Source: Pelagibacteraceae bacterium
Lineage (GTDB): Bacteria > Pseudomonadota > Alphaproteobacteria > Pelagibacterales > Pelagibacteraceae
Direction: 5' to 3'
DNA: 7,370 nucleotides
Assembly: GCA_008638025.1 (NCBI GenBank)
Contig: VTPF01000033.1
Location: forward strand, 1 to 7,370
Shown here: positions 1 to 5,316 of the stretch, piece by piece
How positions within the stretch are numbered: the first letter of the stretch is position 1
Layout: each line of letters opens with the position of its first letter
Notes under the pieces: model-generated
What the model was told of the DNA's origin: nothing
Seen by the model: the letters and a program-made list of their open reading frames with translations, nothing else
Database searches by the model: none
Translations under genes and position numbers: made by a program

Positions 1-316
1 GGCAGGAAAGACTAAAAATTTTGGCTTGGCAATAAAAAAAGTAGAAAATCTTTTAATTAAAAAAAATTTTCATCATTCTGCGGCAAATTTTACTTGTTGT
101 ATATCAATAGGATTTCCATCTGGAAAATCTTTCGAATTTGAAGGAAAAGTTTATGGCAAAATAAGTTTTCCCGCCAAAGGAAAAAGAGGTTTTGGATATG
201 ATCCAATTTTTACAGCAAGAGGAGAGAGAAAAACCTTTGGCCAACTATCTCCAAGATATAAAAATAAAATTTCTCATCGATTTAAAGCTTTCGAAAAAAT
301 AAAAAAATATTTTTAA
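1..316 (+). CDS. rdgB: RdgB/HAM1 family non-canonical purine NTP pyrophosphatase, 3' part
   Basis: This is the C-terminal half (about 104 residues) of an XTP/dITP pyrophosphatase. The enzyme hydrolyses dITP, ITP and XTP to monophosphate and pyrophosphate in the cytosol, which keeps deaminated purines out of DNA and RNA. The frame is open from base 2 to the TAA at 314-316. The TTG at 26 is not a real start, because the residues before it (AGKTKNFG) already match the family region after the SAR(F/W)AG motif. Visible family motifs are the Gly-Phe-Gly-Tyr-Asp-Pro-Ile-Phe substrate-binding loop (bases about 188-211) and the C-terminal KNKISHR-x-KAF block. The family is usually near 200 residues, so the N-terminal half, with the SxNxxK nucleotide-binding motif, lies outside the window. 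The stop is 1 nt from the end of the convergent LpoA-like gene, and no hemW follows, although it often does in alphaproteobacteria. Family assignment is firm. Confidence 0.93.
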   Translation, partial: AGKTKNFGLAIKKVENLLIKKNFHHSAANFTCCISIGFPSGKSFEFEGKVYGKISFPAKGKRGFGYDPIFTARGERKTFGQLSPRYKNKISHRFKAFEKIKKYF

Positions 317-317
317 T

Positions 318-1475
318 TTAATTAATTTTAACAAATTCTTTATTTTTTACTTGATATAGATCAAGGTTTCTTTCAGCAAAATTCAAACTATTAATTTTGA
401 AAATACCGCTTTTTCCTCGAAATTCTTTTCCAATAAAATCTTCAATAGCAAAAACACCCTCTTTTTTGTTAAACCAAATAGATGCAAGTAAAGGAATTGT
501 ATCGTAAGCTAAAATTTCAAGATTAGAAATTTCCAAATTATAATATTTAAGTAGTTTACTGTTTAGATCTTTAAAATTTGTGTAATTTATTGATGGAAAA
601 ATAATATTTTGCAAAGAAGGTTCATTTAAAATTTTTTTATTAAACCACTGGTTTAACGTAATAAAAGTAGCATCTTTATAATTAACATCATGATAATCAA
701 AGAAAGAAACAATACTAATTAAATCATCGTCAAAAGCAGGAATAATTACTTGTTGGTAATTTACGCCACCAATAGTATCCAATTTTTCCAAGACTTTTAA
801 TTTTTCGAGATCTTGAGGACTATTTGATTTTTTTGTTTCAGATATAAGATCTTTTAGTTTTTTATTTCTGTAGTAGTAGGAAGTTGCAATTTTTGATTTT
901 TCATTAATTTCGTTAAAATCAGAGTAATGATACTTAGCGCTGATCGGGGTTTTTAAATCTTCAATTTTTTTTAAAACTAGCTTTGAGAAAAGACTATTGT
1001 CAGAAAAAAAAATTTTAGTTTTTTTTTCATTCAAAATTGATTTAATAGCTAAGAGTTGACTATCAATATTTATTCCAAAAGAAATTACATTTTTAGGCAA
1101 TGTAATATTATTATTACTTAGGGAAATAAAAATATACTTAGAAAAGTTTTCTTCGTTTGAAATGCTTAATAAGTTTTCCATAAAAATTGGTCCTAAAACT
1201 ATGTCTACTTTGTGATTTTGTAATTCTTGAAAAGAAAATTTAGTGCCAGATTTTGTACCCTGATTGTCGAATGGCAAGAGAGTTATATCAACATTGGATA
1301 ATTCAAATATTGTAAGTTCAAATGTTTTTAATATTTTTTTTCCAATTTCTTGATAATCTCCTGTTAGTGGTAAAATTGCAGCAATACGAAGAGATTGATT
1401 TTTACTTTCAGAGGCGAATGTTAAATTTAACCAAAAGAAAGAAAGTAAAAAAAATTTAATTAAAAATTTTTTCAT
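318..1475 (-). CDS. LpoA-like penicillin-binding protein activator (periplasmic-binding-protein type I fold)
   Basis: This 385-residue exported protein resembles the alphaproteobacterial 'penicillin-binding protein activator' family, which is related to the C-terminal domain of E. coli LpoA, a stimulator of the peptidoglycan synthase PBP1A. Residues 1-21 form a signal peptide: a Lys-rich start, a Phe/Leu core, and a likely signal peptidase I site after Leu-Thr-Phe-Ala. The mature part opens like a type I periplasmic-binding-protein domain (LRIAAILPLTGDYQEIGKK, 29-47). It also has DIVLGPIF (91-98), LAYDTIPLLASI (322-333) and the family-like tail FRGKSGIFKI followed by AER-LDLYQV (352-376). E. 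coli LpoA is an outer-membrane lipoprotein, but this protein has no lipobox and no cysteine at all, so it is probably soluble in the periplasm. Two in-frame TAA codons lie 4-5 codons upstream of the ATG and fix the start. It is divergent from rsmI, as lpoA is in E. coli. The family call is likely; the PBP partner is inferred, and a solute-binding role cannot be excluded. Confidence 0.75.
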   Translation of the reverse strand: MKKFLIKFFLLSFFWLNLTFASESKNQSLRIAAILPLTGDYQEIGKKILKTFELTIFELSNVDITLLPFDNQGTKSGTKFSFQELQNHKVDIVLGPIFMENLLSISNEENFSKYIFISLSNNNITLPKNVISFGINIDSQLLAIKSILNEKKTKIFFSDNSLFSKLVLKKIEDLKTPISAKYHYSDFNEINEKSKIATSYYYRNKKLKDLISETKKSNSPQDLEKLKVLEKLDTIGGVNYQQVIIPAFDDDLISIVSFFDYHDVNYKDATFITLNQWFNKKILNEPSLQNIIFPSINYTNFKDLNSKLLKYYNLEISNLEILAYDTIPLLASIWFNKKEGVFAIEDFIGKEFRGKSGIFKINSLNFAERNLDLYQVKNKEFVKIN

Positions 1476-1505
1476 AAATATATGTTATTAATATAAATAG
1501 AGTAT
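1469..1505 (+). promoter_or_regulatory. Divergent promoter region of rsmI and the LpoA-like gene; candidate sigma70-type promoter for rsmI
   Basis: Only 30 bp separate the two divergent start codons. On the plus strand, TTTTCA (1469-1474, 4 of 6 matches to TTGACA), a 17-bp spacer and TATAAA (1492-1497) form a plausible promoter. It would start rsmI transcription only a few bases before the ATG at 1506, giving an almost leaderless mRNA. On the minus strand TATATT (1495-1490) overlaps the same bases and could be the -10 of the LpoA-like gene, but I see no good -35 for it. In DNA this AT-rich such matches arise easily by chance, so the assignment is tentative. Confidence 0.3.
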
Positions 1506-2354
1506 ATGACGCAAAATAAAAAAAACAATCAACTTAGCCCGGCTCTTTACGTGGTTTCTACCCCGATTGGTAATTTATCCGATATAACCTTACGAGCTCT
1601 AGATGTTTTAAAAAATTGTGACTATATTTTGTGCGAGGATACTAGACATTCTTTAAAGCTTTTAAATTTTTATAACATTAAAAATAAATTAATTTCTTTT
1701 CATAAATTTAATGAAAAAAAAAATTGTAATGAAATTTTTGATGATATCACTAATGGAAAAAGTATTTCTTTAATTTCTGATGCTGGAACTCCTCTAATAT
1801 CAGATCCAGGTGAGTTTTTAGTTAAATCAGCACGTAATTTAGGAGTTAAAGTTATACCAGTTCCAGGACCGTCAGCTACCATTGCGGCAATTTCAGTATC
1901 TGGCTTTGACACTAAATTTTTCTTTTATGGTTTTTTATCAAAAAAAAATAACGAAAGAGCCAAAGAATTAGAAATTTTGTCAAAAGTATATAGCAGTATA
2001 GTTTTATACTTACCTGCAAGGGATCTTAAAAAGCATCTTAAAGAATTTTTATTATTTTTTAAAAACAGAAAATTATTTGTTGCTAGAGAAATTACAAAAT
2101 TACACGAAACTTATCTAACGGGAACCGTGGACGAATTGTTAAAATTAATTTCAAAAAATGACCTCAAGGGTGAGATAACACTTGTTATTGAGAACAAATC
2201 AGTAGATTCTGATAGTAATAATTTTGATATTAAAAATGAAATAAAGCTATTGCTAAATAAAATGTCATCAAAAGATATAGCCGAATATCTTGCTGAAAAA
2301 TTTAAAATGAGTAAAAAAACTATTTATCAGAGTATTTTAGATTTAAATAAATGA
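1506..2354 (+). CDS. rsmI: 16S rRNA (cytidine-1402-2'-O)-methyltransferase RsmI
   Basis: This 282-residue cytosolic enzyme uses S-adenosylmethionine to 2'-O-methylate C1402 in the decoding centre of 16S rRNA; with RsmH (N4-methylation) it tunes P-site fidelity. It has a tetrapyrrole-methylase fold. Family motifs appear in order: STPIGNL (18-24), CEDTR (43-47), SDAGTPLISDPG (91-102), PGPSA (120-124), AREITKLHE (193-201) and KGEITLVIE (221-229). Residues about 243-280 form the small C-terminal helix-turn-helix-like tail typical of RsmI (SSKDIAEYLAEKFKMSKKTIY). Where many homologues read Y-E-S-P-H-R-L, this one reads LYLPARDL (167-174). An in-frame TAA four codons upstream supports the ATG at 1506; a GAG lies 3 nt before it, too close for a normal Shine-Dalgarno site. 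The stop overlaps the next start as ATGA, suggesting one transcript and coupled translation with the BON lipoprotein. A run of ten A lies at 1714-1723. The assignment is secure. Confidence 0.95.
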   Translation: MTQNKKNNQLSPALYVVSTPIGNLSDITLRALDVLKNCDYILCEDTRHSLKLLNFYNIKNKLISFHKFNEKKNCNEIFDDITNGKSISLISDAGTPLISDPGEFLVKSARNLGVKVIPVPGPSATIAAISVSGFDTKFFFYGFLSKKNNERAKELEILSKVYSSIVLYLPARDLKKHLKEFLLFFKNRKLFVAREITKLHETYLTGTVDELLKLISKNDLKGEITLVIENKSVDSDSNNFDIKNEIKLLLNKMSSKDIAEYLAEKFKMSKKTIYQSILDLNK

Positions 2355-2941
2355 AAAAAATTATAATTAGCTTCTTTTCTTTTTTAATTTTAACAGGGTG
2401 TGTAGGGGTTAGCTCGGAAGGTGTTCTTGGTACGGGTGTAAGCATTTATATTGATCCGAGAACGCTAGGCACTCAGATAGACGATTCTATTATGCAAAAG
2501 TCTATTTTGGTTAGAACAGCACAAATAGACAAAAAATACATTCTCGATATATCATCAAAGGTAATTGATGGTCATGTTTTTTTAACTGGCAAAGTAGATA
2601 AAGTAGATGAAAAAATTTTAATGACCAAACTAGCTTGGAAAACAGAAGGTGCACGATCTGTAAAAAATAATATTGAAGTAAGAGACAAATTTTCACTTAA
2701 AGATTATTCAAAAGATCTTTTAATTACTTCCCAAATGAAAGTTGCAATGCTGGCTAATAAAAAAATTAGTTCAGTTAATTACAATATTAATACTGTAAAC
2801 CAGGTTATGTTTGTTTTTGGAATTGCTGCCAATGAAGCGGAGAGAAGGGAAGTTATGAATGAGTCATCTTTAATAAAGGATGTAAAAAAAGTTGACGCAA
2901 CTATTTTTTTAGTGGACGATCTTTCAAAAAATAAAAGATAA
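2351..2941 (+). CDS. Two-BON-domain outer-membrane lipoprotein (DolP/YraP/OsmY-like)
   Basis: This 196-residue predicted lipoprotein has an N-terminal Lys-Lys, a hydrophobic stretch and a lipobox Leu-Thr-Gly-Cys with the acylated cysteine at residue 17. Val follows at +2 rather than Asp, so under the Lol sorting rule it should reach the outer membrane. Two BON domains can be recognised: about 44-110 (with GHVFLTGKVD at 74-83, then a helix and VKNNIEV) and about 120-188 (with QVMFVFGIA around Gly157, EAERREV, then VKKVDATIFLVDD). BON domains bind phospholipid. E. coli DolP (YraP) has this layout and supports envelope integrity and BAM-complex function. The start ATG overlaps the rsmI stop (ATGA) and follows an in-frame TAA, so the start is fixed and translational coupling is likely. 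The stop is 2 nt from the end of the convergent maeB. Domain and lipoprotein calls are strong; the DolP-like role is inferred from architecture and from proximity to rsmI and an lpoA-like gene. Confidence 0.85.
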   Translation: MKKIIISFFSFLILTGCVGVSSEGVLGTGVSIYIDPRTLGTQIDDSIMQKSILVRTAQIDKKYILDISSKVIDGHVFLTGKVDKVDEKILMTKLAWKTEGARSVKNNIEVRDKFSLKDYSKDLLITSQMKVAMLANKKISSVNYNINTVNQVMFVFGIAANEAERREVMNESSLIKDVKKVDATIFLVDDLSKNKR

Positions 2942-2943
2942 AC

Positions 2944-5223
2944 CTAATATTTAATTGTTTCTGCAGAATATGCTGCAATTGAAGCTAAATTTAAAATTTC
3001 ATAGCTTGTAGATCGTAAAGGAGCGACCTCAATTGGTTGTGCCAATCCTATTAGCATTGGCCCGATTACCTTACCCCTGCTTAATTCCTTAAGTAATTTT
3101 ATAGAAATAGCAGCCGCATGAATTGATGGCATAATTAAAATATTTGCGTTACCTACTAATTCTGAAAAAGGATAAGTAGATTTGTATTTTTTATTTAAGG
3201 CAACATCTGGTTGCATTTCTCCATCAAAAATAAAATCAGCTTTTTTATTTTTTAAAATTTCTACAGCTTTAGCAACTCTTTTGGTTCTGTCTGTTTCCGG
3301 TTGTCCAAAGGTAGAATGAGATAAAAAAGCTACTTTAGGATCAAGACCCAACAATCTGGCTACTCTAGCAGAAGACATAGCCATTTCTGCAAGTTGTTCT
3401 GAATCTGGATATTCTATTACGTTTGTGTCTGCGATAATAATTGTTTTTCCTTGTTGAACGAAAATACACATACCAAAAACAAGTTCATTTTCTCTTGCCC
3501 CAACAGATTGCATTAATTTTTCTACAGTTGCAGCATAATGTCTTGTGTTACCTGTTACCATTGCATCTGCATGACCACATGAGACCATGCAAGATCCCCA
3601 TGTCGCTCTATCTGTTTTAACTAGCTTATTACAATCAGCTTCTAAAACTCCTTTTCTTTGAAGCTTATTATATAAAAATTTTACATATTCTTCACTTCGA
3701 ACCTTGTCTGATGAGTTTGAAATTTCTATTTTATAATTCTCATCTAAACCTATTTGTTTAAATGTTTCCTTTAATTTTTCTTCATTTGCAATAAGTATAG
3801 GTTCTCCTAAACCACTATTTTTAAAAGCAACCGCGGCTTTAAGAGTCTCAGGATCTTCTCCCTCAGCAAACACAACTTTTTTTTTCTTACCTTTGATTGT
3901 AGTATTTATTGCTTTCATAAAATTCATTGATTGATCTAGTCTAGAAGCAAGTTGGTTCTCGTATTTATCAAAATCTTCAATAGGTCTTCTAGCTACACCA
4001 CTATCCATAGCAGCTTTAGCTACCGCCATAGGTATTACAGTGATTAGCCTTGGATCGAATGTTGAAGGAATTATGTATTCTCGACCATACACTGGTCTTT
4101 CACCACCATATGCGGCAACCACTTCATCGGGTACGTTATCTCTAGCAAGTTTTGCAATCGCATGCGCAGCGGCAACTTTCATTTCTTCGTTAATCTCTTT
4201 TGCTCTTACATCTAAAGCTCCTCTGAAAATATATGGAAATCCAATTAAGTTATTTACTTGATTTGGGTAGTCTGATCTTCCCGTAGCTATGATAGCATCA
4301 TCCCTTACTTCTTGAACTAATTCTGGTTTAATTTCTGGATCAGGATTTGCACAAGCAAAAATAATTGGATTTTTTGCCATAGATTTAACCATATCTTTTG
4401 TCAAAACATCTTTAGCCGATAATCCTAAAAAAACATCCGCACCTTCTATTGCCTCTGCTAAAGTTCTTTTTTTTGTTTCAACTGCATGTTTAGATTTCCA
4501 TTGATCCATACCTTCTGATCTGCCTCTGTAAATTACTCCTTTTCTATCGAGCATAATTACATTTTCATTTGGAACACCACTGTTTTTAAAAAGTTCTGTG
4601 CAAGCGATTGCTGATGCGCCCGCACCGTTCACAACAATTTTAACATCCTTGATAGATTTTCCAGATATGTCCAATGCATTGATTAATCCTGCAGTAGTAA
4701 TAATAGCAGTACCATGCTGGTCATCGTGAAAAATGGGAATATCGACTAATTCTTTTAATTTTTGTTCAATAATAAAACAATCTGGTGCCGCAATATCCTC
4801 TAGATTAATCCCACCAAATGTTACAGCAATTTTTGATATAACATTTATAATTTCATCAGCATCTTTTGAATCAACTTCAATATCTATTGAGTCTATGTCG
4901 GCAAATCTTTTAAATAAAACTGATTTACCTTCCATCACTGGCTTTGAAGCAAGCGCACCTAAGTCCCCAAGTCCTAATATTGCAGTTCCATTGCTAATAA
5001 CGGCTACTAAATTGCCTTTACTTGTATAATCATAGGCTGTTTCAGGATTTTTTCCGATCTCAATACAAGGAACAGCGACCCCAGGAGAATAAGCTAAAGC
5101 CAAATCTCTTTGTGTTGAAAGATTTTTAGATGATATTATCTCTATTTTCCCTGGTTTACCTTCTGTATGGAAATCTAGAGCCTCTTTATCAGTATATTTT
5201 TTATTTGGATTTTTGTTTGTCAT
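2944..5223 (-). CDS. maeB: NADP-dependent malic enzyme with C-terminal phosphotransacetylase-like domain (MaeB type)
   Basis: This 759-residue cytosolic enzyme oxidatively decarboxylates malate to pyruvate and CO2 with NAD(P)+, drawing TCA carbon back to pyruvate and supplying reductant. In the N-terminal malic-enzyme part (about 12-430) one sees the catalytic-tyrosine motif AYSPGVA (44-50), the catalytic-lysine region around KPVMEGK (94-100), the metal-binding ED in GINLEDIAAPD (138-148), HDDQHGTA (166-173), the Rossmann loop NGAGASAIA (199-207) and ACANPDPE (290-297). The C-terminal 330 residues form a phosphotransacetylase-like domain: VFAEGEDPETLKAA (451-464), SHSTFGQPETDRTKRVAKA (635-653), FDGEMQPDVAL (666-676) and MPSIHAAAISIKLLKEL (698-714). 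In MaeB enzymes this domain is thought to be regulatory, sensing acetyl-CoA, rather than catalytic. Length matches the family. A TAA directly before the ATG fixes the start. No Shine-Dalgarno site is visible; a TTGACT lies 25 bp upstream on the coding strand without a good -10. NADP preference is assumed from the family. Confidence 0.95.
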   Translation of the reverse strand: MTNKNPNKKYTDKEALDFHTEGKPGKIEIISSKNLSTQRDLALAYSPGVAVPCIEIGKNPETAYDYTSKGNLVAVISNGTAILGLGDLGALASKPVMEGKSVLFKRFADIDSIDIEVDSKDADEIINVISKIAVTFGGINLEDIAAPDCFIIEQKLKELVDIPIFHDDQHGTAIITTAGLINALDISGKSIKDVKIVVNGAGASAIACTELFKNSGVPNENVIMLDRKGVIYRGRSEGMDQWKSKHAVETKKRTLAEAIEGADVFLGLSAKDVLTKDMVKSMAKNPIIFACANPDPEIKPELVQEVRDDAIIATGRSDYPNQVNNLIGFPYIFRGALDVRAKEINEEMKVAAAHAIAKLARDNVPDEVVAAYGGERPVYGREYIIPSTFDPRLITVIPMAVAKAAMDSGVARRPIEDFDKYENQLASRLDQSMNFMKAINTTIKGKKKKVVFAEGEDPETLKAAVAFKNSGLGEPILIANEEKLKETFKQIGLDENYKIEISNSSDKVRSEEYVKFLYNKLQRKGVLEADCNKLVKTDRATWGSCMVSCGHADAMVTGNTRHYAATVEKLMQSVGARENELVFGMCIFVQQGKTIIIADTNVIEYPDSEQLAEMAMSSARVARLLGLDPKVAFLSHSTFGQPETDRTKRVAKAVEILKNKKADFIFDGEMQPDVALNKKYKSTYPFSELVGNANILIMPSIHAAAISIKLLKELSRGKVIGPMLIGLAQPIEVAPLRSTSYEILNLASIAAYSAETIKY

Positions 5224-5229
5224 TTAATT

Positions 5230-5248
5230 TTTTTAAGTACATTAAAAA
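5230..5248. repeat. Short inverted repeat just upstream of maeB
   Basis: A perfect 7-bp inverted repeat, TTTTTAA (5230-5236) and TTAAAAA (5242-5248), flanks a 5-nt spacer GTACA. It lies 7 bp upstream of the maeB ATG, and its distal arm touches the TTGACT (5253-5248, minus strand) that could be a maeB -35 element. It could be a small operator or a weak mRNA hairpin. It is pure A/T in a background where such repeats arise by chance, so no function is claimed. Confidence 0.25.
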
Positions 5249-5260
5249 GTCAATTTTTAT

Positions 5261-5289
5261 TTGTAGGAGCGAATTTAGAACATTAAGAT
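5261..5289 (+). promoter_or_regulatory. Weak candidate promoter for murJ-trpS
   Basis: In the 93-bp region between maeB and murJ, TTGTAG (5261-5266), a 17-bp spacer and TAAGAT (5284-5289) give a weak sigma70-like pair, 3 of 6 and 4 of 6 matches. Transcription would begin about 20 bp before the murJ ATG. It is the best-spaced pair I can find in front of murJ, but the match is poor. An AGGAG inside the spacer (5265-5269) is too far from any start codon to act as a ribosome binding site. Confidence 0.2.
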
Positions 5290-5316
5290 TGTAAAACAAC
5301 AGAAATATTAAAAAAA

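Noticed and set aside
26..28. TTG as start codon of the first gene
   Set aside because: The frame stays open to the left edge, and the residues before it match the RdgB family, so this is an internal Leu codon.
303..314. 12-bp palindrome AAAAATATTTTT as a bidirectional terminator
   Set aside because: It is pure A/T with no room for a loop and lies in rdgB codons; it cannot form a stable hairpin of the usual terminator type.
1700..1912. 70-codon open frame on the minus strand inside rsmI
   Set aside because: It lies wholly within a secure gene, antisense to its conserved SAM-binding motifs, and resembles no protein I recognise.
2511..2696. 61-codon minus-strand open frame inside the BON lipoprotein gene
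   Set aside because: It is a shadow of a well-supported gene, with low-complexity Leu/Phe/Cys content and no domain features.
4040..4261. 73-codon plus-strand open frame opposite maeB
   Set aside because: It is antisense to conserved malic-enzyme sequence and has no independent support.
4733..5029. 98-codon plus-strand open frame opposite the maeB N-terminal region
   Set aside because: It is antisense to the catalytic region of maeB; the Ser/Ile-rich translation is what the opposite strand of such a gene yields.
5265..5269. AGGAG as ribosome binding site of a small unlisted gene before murJ
   Set aside because: No ATG, GTG or TTG at proper spacing opens a frame; the nearest TTG (5289) is followed directly by TAA.
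5224..5316. Riboswitch in the maeB or murJ leader (glycine riboswitches are known in SAR11)
   Set aside because: The 93 bp are shared by two divergent genes, are almost all A/T, and show no GC-bearing conserved helices.
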